The position numbers and the translations under genes were made by a program. Below the pieces are notes generated by a model, which saw only the letters and a program-made list of their open reading frames with translations, searched no databases and was not told where the DNA came from. DNA of 52,686 nucleotides from Chloroflexota bacterium (lineage in GTDB: Bacteria; Chloroflexota; Dehalococcoidia; JACVQG01; JAHKAY01): NCBI GenBank assembly GCA_018825785.1, contig JAHKAY010000036.1:1-52686 (forward strand), given 5' to 3'. Shown here one piece after another: positions 40,556 through 49,493 of this stretch. The stretch's first letter is position 1. Every line of letters begins with the position of its first letter.

Positions 40556-43500
40556 CTATCCTACTATGAGGTAGGCGATGGTGCCGTTGCCAGTGGTCCT
40601 CGAGCTGCGGAAGGACAGGATGATATAGACCAGGTTATAGATTTCAGAGCCGTTATCCAGTACCACCACAGCCGAAGAATCGTCCGGCTGAATAAGACTG
40701 GACACGTCAAAGTCATCAATGTCTACCCCGCTGAGGCTCGGGTTATCCAGCATGTTGGAATAGGAGTTGAAGGCGTTGTTCCAGGGGTTGACGGCGTCAC
40801 TCAGATAGGAGCCGTTTAGCTTGATGGAGTCGCCGGCATAGAAGTTATCGCCCTCCCCAACGAAATAGGTCAGGTGGCTGCCCGTTGTATCGTTGGGAGC
40901 CAGGAAGTTGTTGATGGTGAAGGTCAGTTCGGTGTCCAGGGCGATATAGCGAAGGGTGTCAAAGAGATAAAGCTGATGCCCCGCCGTTTCCGGGCTGGAA
41001 TAGACGATCACCAACGACCAGCCAGCCCAGGTCCACTGGTATCTGCTCGGATAGGACCCACTCACTTTGACCGCGGGGGTACCCAGGGGATACCCTGTGG
41101 TGTCGCCGGTGGGTAGCCCTGTCTGTGCGTCGTAGAGCGGGTATGAATTCGGCCCATTCTCCAGCCAGTGACCCAGGGTGAAACTTCCGCTCAAGGTGTT
41201 AGGGTCGAGGGCGGCGCGCACAATGCCGGTGGCGTCAAAAAAGCATGAATAGGTCAATGAGTTCGGCGCACCAGAGACGTTGGTTGGCGCCGCCTGCCAC
41301 TCCTCAGCCACTACTGGAGTGCCATTGAAGATGACCCGGTTGACCTTGGCGTTCTGAATTGCCTCATAGCCTGTAGAGGGCACATTGATTTGAACATCGT
41401 CAACGTAGGCGTACTCATTGGACTCGCTGAAACCGTCCAGGTAGAATCTCATTCTGAATTGACTGGTGCGATACTGGCTTGGGACAGTGTAATTATAGTA
41501 CACCGGTGTGGCACCACCAGAGAGGTCGTCGGCAAAGACGGTAACCAGGCTGCTCCAGGAACCGCCGCCATTCCCGCTGAGCTGGAATTGCAGGCGGTCA
41601 GCGGACTCCAGCTGGCTCCCATCGGTCTCCCAATACTTGAAGGTAAGTGTAACGCTTTCCGATGCATAGGAGCTCAAGTCCAGGTTGGAGCTCGTGGCCA
41701 GATATCTGCCGGGGCTGGACTTACCAAAGGCGAACCCACGAAAGCTCTTTGCTGAGCCTACCTCTGTATAGGCTATCTCTACAGGCAGCCAATCCAGCCT
41801 CACCTCCTCCGCCGTGCCCTGCGTATAGGCGTCTGCCCTCACCTTCAGGTTGGCGTCACTTAACTTGTCTGGCGTCCAACTCGTGGCGGAGGTAAAGTCA
41901 AACCAGTAGGTTATCTCGCCGCTTGTCAATGTCTGTGTTGCCTTGCTTGACCAGCTTGTACCGCCGTCCCATGACACGTCTACCCGTATCTGGTCATTGT
42001 ACTCGGTACCGTTCCCGTATATGCGGAACATGTTATCCCTGCTGCTATCCATTGAGCCAGTGCTCCAATTTCCGCCGCCGTTGCTCCTGCCATACATGCC
42101 GTTGGCGTAGGTAGGGCTGGTGCCATCGTAGCGCCAGCGGGGACAGCTGGAACTGCCGCCCCCGGCAGCGCTGAGCACGAGGGCATAGGTGGTGCCCGCG
42201 CTGAGTGCGTAAGGCGTAAGGGAAATCGAACGCCATTCGTACGGCGACCCGGTTGGAAGAGTGCCACCGTTTGTAGTACCTGAAGTCAGGGCACTTCCTG
42301 TGGGGTAGGCGGGGTTGCCCGTCGTGTCGTATATTCCAGCCGTTATCGTGCCATTATAGCTCCCGGTCCTGTATAGCAACACCGACGCACTTGTGATGGT
42401 AAAGGGTGTGCTGGAGGAGAAAGTTTGGCCCATCGCATAGTTCGAATAGAAGCTGTCGCTTCCATCATCGCCCGTGTCGTACTGGATTGTCACCGGGGTT
42501 GTTGCGCCGGCAGTCAAGGCATCGTACCTCACTCTGACCTGGGTGATAGTCTTGCCGGCAAGGCTGAAGCCGTATGTCCCGTAAGTCGCATCTGCCGATG
42601 GAGTACCGCTCGTTACATACGCATATCCGCCCCCGTTCGAATAGGCGTTGAAACCATTGTTCCATCCGCCGTTGTCACTGGACGGGGAATTGGTGATTAC
42701 ACTGGGCGTTGCATAGATTTCCCAGGCGCTCCCGGCTGTCCAGCTATCGAAGGTGGAGCAGTCGTCCAACCATACTGTTTTCCAGGCCTCCTCGATCCAC
42801 CCTGACCAGTAGAGCCAGGCGGCATCAATGAAAGCAGTATCTGGAATGTCAGCCGCATCCACGGTGCCGCTGCTCTCCTTGAAGAGCATGGCCCGGTAAT
42901 ACTGGCTATCGGTTGGCGTCATCAGGGTATTGCCGATGGACAGGTAGTCCCCGCCAATGGTAGAACCGAGTCTCCGCAGCTCACCCTTGGTGGTATAGGC
43001 TTCAACCTCAGTGCCGCCAGCGACAGACGCGATCTTGTAGACTGTGCTGCCGGCATCCCAGGTAAAGCTAACGCTGGGACTCCCGCCCTGGGTCAGGTCC
43101 AGGTTAGTGTCTATCCAGGCGATGGGCTCGGGGCTTCTGTTCGCTGGCCCGGTGAACTGGAAGGAAACGTTGCTCACCATAGGGTTGTCCCCGGGGTTGA
43201 CGCCGGGGAAGGGGCTACCCCCATTCCCATCGAACGGGTAGGAGGTGAAAGTCCAGATGATGGCTTCACCACCCGCGTGGGGAATTATGCCCCGGCTACT
43301 GTAGTAGCCGTCAAGGTTGCTGGCGACGGCTTCGTCATAGTTAAAGCCGGGCGGCAGCCATACCCCGAAGGTGGATATCCGCAGGTCTTCGCCAGCTTCC
43401 GGGTAGTACTGTATCTTCGCGTTGAAGGTGGAGGGAGCGGGGATGCCCCCGGTCAAGATTACTTTCGGAGGCTTGGCTGGGGTTGGGGGGTTCGCTGGGA

Positions 43501-43900
43501 TTCCCAGGATAATACGCTCTGCGTTCGCTGCGCTTGGTGGCGTCAGTCCCCGGGGTATCCAGGAGTTCTGGAGGGTAACGTTGACCTCAATTCCGTTCAC
43601 CAGTTCAGGCAGCTGGTAACCCCAGCCAGTGGTGTAATCATAGGGGCTATAGCCGGGGAAATCCTGCTCCTTGTCGTACCTTATCTGCCAGACGCCGTCT
43701 TCTACGCCAGCGTCAGCAGCAGCCAGTTCCTCTGTATTCTGCCGGTATATCACACCGGTCTTAGCCCCGGTGGCCATGAATCCCAGCATCGGACTGACCA
43801 GCAGACTGGCCACCATGAGCAGGGCCAGGACCATCATGAAAACGTACCCTTTCTCATCTCTTATGCCCTGTTTTGCCGAAGCTTTGGGCAATATGCGCAT
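40556..43900 (-). CDS. giant PilX-like minor pilin/adhesin
   Basis: This 1114-residue protein starts with a PilX-type N-terminus: a short basic leader, DEKGYVFMMVLALLMVASLL with a possible prepilin cleavage after Gly18, and the Glu/Ala-rich helix EELAAADAGVEDGVW. The remainder is a long beta-rich extracellular region. About residues 470-640 resemble a carbohydrate-binding-like or choice-of-anchor domain (GQTFSSSTPFTITSASVLLYRTG). About 720-840 resemble a MAM/jelly-roll domain (FKYWETDG...YAYVDDVQI). It probably sits at the tip of a type IV pilus-like filament as an adhesin. It is the last gene of the three-gene pilin operon. Confidence 0.8.
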   Translation of the reverse strand: MRILPKASAKQGIRDEKGYVFMMVLALLMVASLLVSPMLGFMATGAKTGVIYRQNTEELAAADAGVEDGVWQIRYDKEQDFPGYSPYDYTTGWGYQLPELVNGIEVNVTLQNSWIPRGLTPPSAANAERIILGIPANPPTPAKPPKVILTGGIPAPSTFNAKIQYYPEAGEDLRISTFGVWLPPGFNYDEAVASNLDGYYSSRGIIPHAGGEAIIWTFTSYPFDGNGGSPFPGVNPGDNPMVSNVSFQFTGPANRSPEPIAWIDTNLDLTQGGSPSVSFTWDAGSTVYKIASVAGGTEVEAYTTKGELRRLGSTIGGDYLSIGNTLMTPTDSQYYRAMLFKESSGTVDAADIPDTAFIDAAWLYWSGWIEEAWKTVWLDDCSTFDSWTAGSAWEIYATPSVITNSPSSDNGGWNNGFNAYSNGGGYAYVTSGTPSADATYGTYGFSLAGKTITQVRVRYDALTAGATTPVTIQYDTGDDGSDSFYSNYAMGQTFSSSTPFTITSASVLLYRTGSYNGTITAGIYDTTGNPAYPTGSALTSGTTNGGTLPTGSPYEWRSISLTPYALSAGTTYALVLSAAGGGSSSCPRWRYDGTSPTYANGMYGRSNGGGNWSTGSMDSSRDNMFRIYGNGTEYNDQIRVDVSWDGGTSWSSKATQTLTSGEITYWFDFTSATSWTPDKLSDANLKVRADAYTQGTAEEVRLDWLPVEIAYTEVGSAKSFRGFAFGKSSPGRYLATSSNLDLSSYASESVTLTFKYWETDGSQLESADRLQFQLSGNGGGSWSSLVTVFADDLSGGATPVYYNYTVPSQYRTSQFRMRFYLDGFSESNEYAYVDDVQINVPSTGYEAIQNAKVNRVIFNGTPVVAEEWQAAPTNVSGAPNSLTYSCFFDATGIVRAALDPNTLSGSFTLGHWLENGPNSYPLYDAQTGLPTGDTTGYPLGTPAVKVSGSYPSRYQWTWAGWSLVIVYSSPETAGHQLYLFDTLRYIALDTELTFTINNFLAPNDTTGSHLTYFVGEGDNFYAGDSIKLNGSYLSDAVNPWNNAFNSYSNMLDNPSLSGVDIDDFDVSSLIQPDDSSAVVVLDNGSEIYNLVYIILSFRSSRTTGNGTIAYLIVG

Positions 43901-43915
43901 CTCAGCACACCCCTA

Positions 43916-44428
43916 TCATTGCGCCGCCCTGGGCATAATCTCCCCTACCCTGCTCTCAAGGGCTGGCCTGGAGCCAGCAACGGAGGCGGTTATCTTGAAG
44001 GTAAACACGCCATCGATAAACTGAAGATTGGTTTCTGCCGAATCAGAGTCAATGTGTCGCGCAACCACATTTGTGACTGGCCCGCCGCCTGTAGAATAGG
44101 CCCGCTCGAGTTCATCGCCTACGAGCGTGTATGTGACCTGCTCCACCACACCATCCCAATTCACCCAGGTGAGGTTGACGGGGAAACCAGAGTCCGGGCC
44201 CAGGTCTAAGACCTGAGCCTGCTGGACATCGCGCCTCAACCAGTGGATGGCGTTCTCCACCTGTTTAATAGCCGTCATGTGAGTCGTGCTCTGGACATGG
44301 CTGGTGAACACCTGGTAGATGCCCGTGGATATGGCACCGGTGATTGAGCTGGCAATAGCCATGGCTACAAGCGCCTCCACCAGTGTGAAGCCCCTCTGGT
44401 TATTGGTCCCTGGTCTGCCCCACCTCAT
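43916..44428 (-). CDS. PilW-like minor prepilin
   Basis: This 170-residue protein has a type III signal with the peptidase site QRG|FTLVEALVAMAIASS; Glu5 of the mature form is present. The mature part is a single N-terminal helix followed by a beta-rich domain. It shares an ATGA overlap with the upstream pilin gene and is 15 bases from the PilX-like gene. Minor pilins of this kind prime pilus assembly. Confidence 0.9.
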   Translation of the reverse strand: MRWGRPGTNNQRGFTLVEALVAMAIASSITGAISTGIYQVFTSHVQSTTHMTAIKQVENAIHWLRRDVQQAQVLDLGPDSGFPVNLTWVNWDGVVEQVTYTLVGDELERAYSTGGGPVTNVVARHIDSDSAETNLQFIDGVFTFKITASVAGSRPALESRVGEIMPRAAQ

Positions 44429-44787
44429 CTATTCACCTTGTAGCCCTCCAGGGCTAGCACTTGCTCGCCGCCGTGACTGATGGTGACGGTTACTTTCTGG
44501 ATGTTGCCGTCTCTTGAGGTTATCGGCCCGGAGCTGATAGTGGCCGAGTAACCGGGGTATTCGCCAGGAATTGGAGCCGCAGGATAGGAGCCAGAGGACT
44601 CGTAAGCCAGGCTCTTAGCGTATTCCATCTGGCTCTCAGCCAGGTTCTTGGCGGTCTCTAACTCGTCCGTCCGGGGCAAGACAATCAAACCAGTACTCAG
44701 GGCGGCGAGAAAGCCGACCCCAACCATGCCGAGGATTCCCAAGCCCACCACCACCTCCACCAGAGAGAACCCCTTTTCATTTTTCAT
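44425..44787 (-). CDS. PilV-like minor prepilin
   Basis: This 120-residue protein begins MKNEKG|FSLVEVVVGLGILGM, a classic prepilin signal with Glu5 after the cleavage site. LAESQMEYAKSLAYESSGSYP matches PilV/GspI-like minor pilins. First gene of PilV-PilW-PilX order. No pilus ATPase, platform protein or prepilin peptidase is in the window. Confidence 0.9.
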   Translation of the reverse strand: MKNEKGFSLVEVVVGLGILGMVGVGFLAALSTGLIVLPRTDELETAKNLAESQMEYAKSLAYESSGSYPAAPIPGEYPGYSATISSGPITSRDGNIQKVTVTISHGGEQVLALEGYKVNR

Positions 44788-45205
44788 CGCCGCTGTCTTT
44801 TACCTTTCCTTAAGCCCGGCTTCATTCTATATGGCAGGTGCCGGCTGGGATATGCCCCATTAGTCTTTCGCTGGGTGGGAATTAGGTCCCCCTTACCAGA
44901 CATCTTGCTTCCATCTCCCAGGCCATCATCTTCCTTCAATCCCCTGGACCATAATCTAGCAGGCCAGGGTAAACAGGAAAGTAAAGAGCGCCGTCTTGCA
45001 GGTAGAGGAGGGCTAAGCTTTCATAAAGGAGGGTGAAGAAACGGTCAAGACACCAGACCTGCGAGATAGGATATTCAGAGCGAGGAGGAGGCCTTGACAG
45101 GCTGGAAGGTTATGCCCATCAACGGGGAGACCTCCCCGAACCTGGAAGGGGACAGGCTACCCGTCCCCGACTCGGCCCTGAAGACCCAGGATGACCTGCC
45201 CCCCC
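44788..45205. other. intergenic region between the pilin operon and the caspase terminator
   Basis: About 420 bases with no convincing gene. It holds the upstream region of the pilin operon (a possible TAGAAT at 44829-44824 on the minus strand) and one short plus-strand frame (45094-45225, listed separately). Otherwise I see no structure. Confidence 0.5.
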
Positions 45206-45225
45206 AAAAACCAGTCCAGTTGTGA
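45094..45225 (+). CDS. possible small peptide (43 residues)
   Basis: A TTG at 45094 is preceded by GAGGAGGAGG, a strong SD-like sequence, and opens a frame of 43 codons to TGA 45223-45225. The product is polar and proline-rich (GETSPNLEGDRLPVPDS), with no signal peptide. I recognise no family. Its end overlaps the terminator hairpin of the opposite gene, which weakens the case. Confidence 0.2.
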   Translation: MTGWKVMPINGETSPNLEGDRLPVPDSALKTQDDLPPQKPVQL

Positions 45226-45236
45226 TGTTGGACTGG
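45206..45236 (-). terminator. Rho-independent terminator of the caspase-like gene
   Basis: On the minus strand an 8-bp stem CCAGTCCA/TGGACTGG with a 10-base loop is followed by TTTTT. It lies 36 bases after the stop of the caspase-like gene. Confidence 0.75.
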
Positions 45237-45272
45237 AGATTAAGAAGACCCCTTGTGCGCTATTCTGCTGGG

Positions 45273-46409
45273 TTATCCTTTTCCGTGAAAAGGCGGCGGT
45301 TCCTTGGTTCGTTCCTTCAAAGGTGACGGTAGAGCCTGGAGAAGCATATCCGCACAAAAGAGGTCCACAATGACAGGAGTCCCCCATAGGGCGGCTATCT
45401 CTTCTCCATAATAGTACGCAAGTTCCCCCTGAATGAGAGGAGTCATATCTATCAATGAGAATGAGGCGAAGTTGTAAGCCTCTTCCACGGTTACGTCCGG
45501 CACGCCGGGCAGATGGTCATAGGCATCAGCCTCTGGGACCAGGCCAGACAGCGCCGCAAGGAGGAAAAAGGTAAACAGCCCGTGGTCAATTACCATGTCA
45601 CCGAATTGCCCGACCTCAACAGCAATGCCGGTGCTGGTCGTAGCCCCAGCGACAATCCTGCCCTTCCGGGCCAGCTCAGTCATGCCACCGGCCAGGCACA
45701 TATCGAATACGAATACAATCCTGTCGGTGCGAAAGCTGCTGAATTCCTTTGCTAGCTCCTCATCCCAGAGGAAGTCCATTTTTTTGCCATCACCCTGGTC
45801 GCTCACAATTCCCTGATGAATAACACCCACGCCTTTATGTTCCCGGTCTTTCTCTTTCCATCCGCGAGCATACTGTCGGGCACCATGTCCGCTGTAGAAG
45901 AACACAACCTCATCACCAGGTTTCGCCAAACGTCCTATTTGCTTGATGGCATTCAGGATGTTATGACGGCTGGCGGCATCACCTATTAGTGGAATGACGG
46001 TATCAAAACCATAGGCCGCAAGCAATCCTGCCATCGCTTGAGCGTCGGCTTCGGCATATTCGAGTTCGACATCAAATGGAGGAATCAGGGGAATCTGCCC
46101 ATCAGCCGCTACACTCCCCTGGTAGTTGCTACCGATAGCGATGGCGTAACCCTTTTTGCCTACTGAAAGCGCCCCCAATTTGCCGGTTATGGTGGCAAAC
46201 TGCTGCCCGCCGGACCGTCTAGGTAATCCTCCTTCATGCTGCCCATCATTGAAAGCTGCTTTCTTCACTATCTCCATATCTCTGGCATCCGGCTGAGCGG
46301 CAGAAGCCGCGGTTGGCAATATCAAGGTGACCACCAGAGACAGCACCAAGCACAAGGCCCCTACTTTCCCTACACCACGTCTGCTTCTTTGCAACGTCAT
46401 TCCAAGCAT
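45273..46409 (-). CDS. secreted caspase-family (C14) cysteine protease
   Basis: This 378-residue protein has a signal peptide (hydrophobic residues about 17-33, likely cleavage after ASA at 37) and a caspase p20-like domain. The catalytic His is at 175 in FFYSGHGAR and the Cys at 238 in FVFDMCLAGG. KKGYAIAIGSNY at 85-96 and LEYAEADAQAMAGLL at 117 are the usual start of the domain. Bacterial caspase homologues (ortho- or metacaspases) cleave after Arg/Lys or Asp; specificity is unclear here. ATG 46409 has the excellent SD GGGAGGT; the longer frame lacks support. Own terminator downstream, elaborate upstream repeats. Confidence 0.88.
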   Translation of the reverse strand: MLGMTLQRSRRGVGKVGALCLVLSLVVTLILPTAASAAQPDARDMEIVKKAAFNDGQHEGGLPRRSGGQQFATITGKLGALSVGKKGYAIAIGSNYQGSVAADGQIPLIPPFDVELEYAEADAQAMAGLLAAYGFDTVIPLIGDAASRHNILNAIKQIGRLAKPGDEVVFFYSGHGARQYARGWKEKDREHKGVGVIHQGIVSDQGDGKKMDFLWDEELAKEFSSFRTDRIVFVFDMCLAGGMTELARKGRIVAGATTSTGIAVEVGQFGDMVIDHGLFTFFLLAALSGLVPEADAYDHLPGVPDVTVEEAYNFASFSLIDMTPLIQGELAYYYGEEIAALWGTPVIVDLFCADMLLQALPSPLKERTKEPPPFHGKG

Positions 46410-46426
46410 TCTTACCTCCCTTGAAT

Positions 46427-46457
46427 GGGTTAACTGAAAGTACCGGGCAGTTAACCC
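46427..46457. promoter_or_regulatory. 10-bp inverted repeat upstream of the caspase-like gene
   Basis: GGGTTAACTG (46427-46436) and CAGTTAACCC (46448-46457) form a perfect dyad with an 11-base spacer, 18-48 bases before the start codon and directly before the SD. It may be a repressor operator or, if transcribed, an mRNA hairpin gating the ribosome site. Confidence 0.6.
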
Positions 46458-46510
46458 GCATTCGTGCGCGCATCCTAACAGGCGAGGTAACTGAGACACG
46501 GTAAAGTTAG

Positions 46511-46544
46511 TTTAAGATTTGGTGTAGAGTTGTTAAGATTCGGT
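46511..46544. promoter_or_regulatory. direct repeats with 21-bp period upstream of the caspase-like gene
   Basis: TTTAAGATTTGGT (46511-46523) and GTTAAGATTCGGT (46532-46544) are near-identical copies 21 bp apart, that is two helical turns. Such spacing suits a dimeric response-regulator site of the PhoP/OmpR kind. They lie about 100-135 bases upstream of the ATG. Confidence 0.5.
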
Positions 46545-46615
46545 TTAGTTTGCCATCAATCGTCAGGGGGGACTGTTGCCGAAGTGGGGTTCGGTGCTAG
46601 GTGTTGGGGTGGGGG

Positions 46616-48415
46616 TTACTGCGGGGACCAGGCCGGGTATATGTCCATGGCGGGGTTGTTGGTCAGGCGGGTCTGCCTGCCGCCATCGGCGTTCATCACA
46701 TAGATTTCCCTGTTCCCATTCCGGTCGGAGACGAAGGTAATCGTGGTGCCATCGGGGGACCAAGCCGGGTACAGGTCCGAGGCGGGGTTCCTGGTCAGGC
46801 GGGTCTGGCCGTTGCCATCGGCGTTCATCACATAGATTTCCCTGTTCCCATCCCGGTCGGAGACGAAGGTAATCGTGGTGCCATCGGGGGACCAGGCCGG
46901 GTACAGGTCCGAGGCTGGGTTGTTGGTCAGGCGGGTCTGCTCACTGCCGTCGGCATTCATCACATAGATTTCATAGCTCCCATCCCGGTTGGAAACGGAG
47001 GCAATCCTGGTGCCATCGGGGGACCAGGCGGGGTACAAGTCCAAGGCGGGGTTGTTGGTCAGGCGCGTCTGCCCACTGCCATCGGCGTTCATCACATAGA
47101 TTTCATTGTTCCTATCCCGGTCGGAGACGAAGGCAATCCCGGTGCCATCAGGGGACCAGGCCGGGTACAGGTCCGAGGCGGAGTTGTTGGTCAGGCGGGT
47201 CTGCTCACTGCCGTCAGCCTTCATCAGGTAGATTTCATTGTTTCCATCCCGGTCGGAGACGAAGGCAAACCTGGTGCCATCGGGGAACCAGGCCGGGAAA
47301 TGGTCTTGAGCGCCGTTGTTTGTCAGGCGGGTCTGCTCACTGCCATCGGCCTTCATCACATAGATTTCATTGTTTCCATCCCGGTCAGAGGTGAAGGCAA
47401 TGTACCCGCCGACAAAGGTGGCAGTAATGCTCTTGTTGGAGCTCATGGTTATGGTGGCCGGGTTCTGAAAGCCCGTGAGGTCGCCACTCCAGCCAGAGAG
47501 CTGCCAGCCTGACGCTGGCGTGGCTGTCAGCGTCACCAGGGTGCCCGCTACGTAGCTCCCATCGGGGGGGCTAAGGCTCACTTCCCCCTGCCCCTGGAGG
47601 CTGACCATCAGGGTGTAGGTGGGCGCCTGGGTCTGGAAGTAGATGGTGTTGGAGACATTGCTCCACCCCCAGGGGCCGTGGGCCTGCAGGTTCCACCGGT
47701 ACTTCTCACCGGCCACCAGGGTGCCGCTGGGTACCGTCGCCGAGCTGCCACTGACCTGCTGGGGGTTGTAGATGATGTTGCCGGAGCCATAGGGGTACCT
47801 GCTGATGACCACGGCGTAGTAGTCGGCCCCCGCTACACCACCCCATTGAAGGGTCGGGGTGAGGGTGCTAATCACCGGCCCCGGCTCCGTGGCCGAGCCA
47901 GGTGAGATGGCTATAGGCGCTACTACCGGGGTGGGCGTGGGTGTTGGTGTACGGGTGGGCGTGGGTGTTGGTGTACGAGTGGGCGTGGGTGTTGGTGTAC
48001 GGGTGGGCGTGGGTGTTGGTGTACGAGTGGGCGTGGGTGTTGGTGTACGGGTCGGCGTTGGTGTAGGGGTTAGGGTTGGCACCGGAGCCGGAGTAGAGGT
48101 GGGCGTGGTAGTTGGGGTCAGTGCTGGCGTTGGTGTAGGCGCCGGTGTTGCTGTTGGGGTCCGCGTTGGTATAGGGGTCGGTGTAGGTGTAGGGCTTAGG
48201 GTTGGCACCGGAGCCGGAGTAGAGGTGGGAGTGATAGTTGGTGTCAGTGCAGGCGTTGGGTTGGGTGTGGGCGTGGCTGTTATGACCGGTGTGGCAGTAT
48301 GCGTGTCAGAGGGCGTGGCCGGGGCGGGCAGAGAAACGGGTGTCGGCGTGACTCCGGCGCGGATGGCCCAAAAGATAACCAAGCCGGTGGCCATCAATAC
48401 CGAAACAACGGCCAC
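46616..48415 (-). CDS. membrane-tethered PD40 (TolB-like) beta-propeller protein with Thr-Pro linker
   Basis: About 599 residues. One N-terminal membrane helix is followed by a Thr/Pro/Ala linker of about 140 residues. A fibronectin-like region comes next ([20 protein letters not shown]), then a Listeria-Bacteroides-type or PKD-like domain ([22 protein letters not shown]). Six PD40 repeats of 43 residues follow, each with [27 protein letters not shown] and PAWSPDG. The propeller probably binds a protein or glycan outside the cell. The annotated start is GTG 48415, but an ideal AGGAGG lies before an in-frame ATC at 48439-48437, with CTG and GTG after; the start is uncertain. Confidence 0.85.
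   Translation of the reverse strand: MAVVSVLMATGLVIFWAIRAGVTPTPVSLPAPATPSDTHTATPVITATPTPNPTPALTPTITPTSTPAPVPTLSPTPTPTPIPTRTPTATPAPTPTPALTPTTTPTSTPAPVPTLTPTPTPTRTPTPTPTRTPTPTPTRTPTPTPTRTPTPTPTRTPTPTPTPVVAPIAISPGSATEPGPVISTLTPTLQWGGVAGADYYAVVISRYPYGSGNIIYNPQQVSGSSATVPSGTLVAGEKYRWNLQAHGPWGWSNVSNTIYFQTQAPTYTLMVSLQGQGEVSLSPPDGSYVAGTLVTLTATPASGWQLSGWSGDLTGFQNPATITMSSNKSITATFVGGYIAFTSDRDGNNEIYVMKADGSEQTRLTNNGAQDHFPAWFPDGTRFAFVSDRDGNNEIYLMKADGSEQTRLTNNSASDLYPAWSPDGTGIAFVSDRDRNNEIYVMNADGSGQTRLTNNPALDLYPAWSPDGTRIASVSNRDGSYEIYVMNADGSEQTRLTNNPASDLYPAWSPDGTTITFVSDRDGNREIYVMNADGNGQTRLTRNPASDLYPAWSPDGTTITFVSDRNGNREIYVMNADGGRQTRLTNNPAMDIYPAWSPQ
47929..48048 (-). repeat. 24-bp minisatellite, five units, in the Thr-Pro linker of the PD40 protein
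   Basis: Five head-to-tail 24-bp units (plus-strand form GGGTGGGCGTGGGTGTTGGTGTAC) differ only in GGG or GAG at the first triplet; units 2-3 and 4-5 are identical pairs, implying a recent 48-bp duplication. Each unit encodes eight linker residues (TRTPTPTP), so unit changes keep the frame. Confidence 0.9.
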
Positions 48416-48557
48416 CAGTAAGATGACTCTTCCTTTGATCTGCCCCTCCTCCCCTCAGGATATCACACGCAAACGAATTCAACATCCCTTGTGCCGGGGC
48501 AACAGCAGCACCCCCGGGGAGGCTTCAGGACTGCCTCCTTCCTCCCGATTACCTCAG

Positions 48558-49475
48558 CTAGCCTGGCATCTGTACTATCTGCACCCCTGCCGGAAGCTCG
48601 AACATGCTGTCTGGGATGTCAGCAAATTCTATGTTCTTGAACTCCATGACCGTCGTGCCCTCAGGGGTTGCCATCTCCACGCGGATAGGAAATCCCTTCT
48701 CTTTCCACATCCAGGACTTCGTCTTAGTCCCCTCGTCCGTGTATTCAACGACCAGGCAAACCTTTCCGTCCAGGGTCTCGGTGCCAATGACTACCGGCTT
48801 ATACTCCTCAATATTTTGGGTGGGGGCTTCTGGGGCCTGGCTGAAATCCATTTTCATAGCCATGTTCTCCGCTGGAATATACATATACATCGTTCTTACA
48901 TCCATATCTACTAGCTGGACCACAGTTTGCCCTTCCGCAGTGAACTCTGTCCTCATCTTGTTCTTCTCTAGCCACACCTTTGCAGTCGTCGTTGGCGTTC
49001 CCGGGGCTGTGATTGTCATGTCATATTTGACGGAGACTATGCCTGCTGCCTGGGCGAAAATCTGGCTCAACTCACTTGGCGTTGGGGTCGGAGCAGGGGT
49101 TGGGGCGGGAGTTGGGGTCCGAGTTGGCGTTGGGGTGGCTGTAGGCGTGCTGGTAGGAGTAGGTCCTGGGGTAGACGTCGGCGTCGGAGTAAGTGCAGGA
49201 ACAGGAGTTGGAGTGGGAGTTGGTGTCCGAGCCGGCGTTGCGGTGGCTGCAGGCGTGGGGGTAAGACCTGGAGTGGGGGTTCCGGAAGTGGACGTCGGCG
49301 CGGCCGTGGGAGCGGGAGTCAGTACAGGAGCCGGGGTAGGGGTAGATGTGACCAAAGGCAAAGGTGTGGGCGTAGAGGTCGGTGTCGGCTCGGCGGTGGG
49401 CCGAAAGACAAAAAACAGCCCAATGGCGATCAGGATAAGGAGAACAAGAATCCATATGCCTGGTTTCCTAAACAC
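48558..49475 (-). CDS. LolA/DUF4412-like anchored protein with Thr-Pro linker
   Basis: About 305 residues from GTG 49475, which has the SD AGGAGGG; a TTG at 49493 is possible. One membrane helix (residues about 6-25) is followed by a long Thr/Pro/Ala linker and a C-terminal domain of about 170 residues (SVKYDMTIT...[11 protein letters not shown]...[16 protein letters not shown]...[18 protein letters not shown]). That pattern resembles the LolA/LppX/DUF4412 half-barrel that carries lipids or hydrophobic molecules. Same strand as the PD40 gene, 142 bases upstream of it. Confidence 0.75.
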   Translation of the reverse strand: MFRKPGIWILVLLILIAIGLFFVFRPTAEPTPTSTPTPLPLVTSTPTPAPVLTPAPTAAPTSTSGTPTPGLTPTPAATATPARTPTPTPTPVPALTPTPTSTPGPTPTSTPTATPTPTRTPTPAPTPAPTPTPSELSQIFAQAAGIVSVKYDMTITAPGTPTTTAKVWLEKNKMRTEFTAEGQTVVQLVDMDVRTMYMYIPAENMAMKMDFSQAPEAPTQNIEEYKPVVIGTETLDGKVCLVVEYTDEGTKTKSWMWKEKGFPIRVEMATPEGTTVMEFKNIEFADIPDSMFELPAGVQIVQMPG

Positions 49476-49493
49476 TATTCCCTCCTGAGGCAA

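Noticed and set aside
45094-45122. TTGACA in the pilin/caspase intergenic region as a promoter
   Set aside because: No -10-like hexamer at 16-18 bp downstream; it more likely forms part of the short frame starting at the TTG.
46616-47400. Regularly spaced similar blocks that resemble a CRISPR-like array
   Set aside because: The period is about 129 bp and matches six PD40 protein repeats in one reading frame; no short palindromic repeats with unique spacers.
47859-48914. Long plus-strand frame of Gly-Val repeats opposite the Thr-Pro linkers
   Set aside because: It is the antisense reading of the (ACN CCN)n linker repeats; no promoter or SD, and the minus-strand proteins have recognisable domains.
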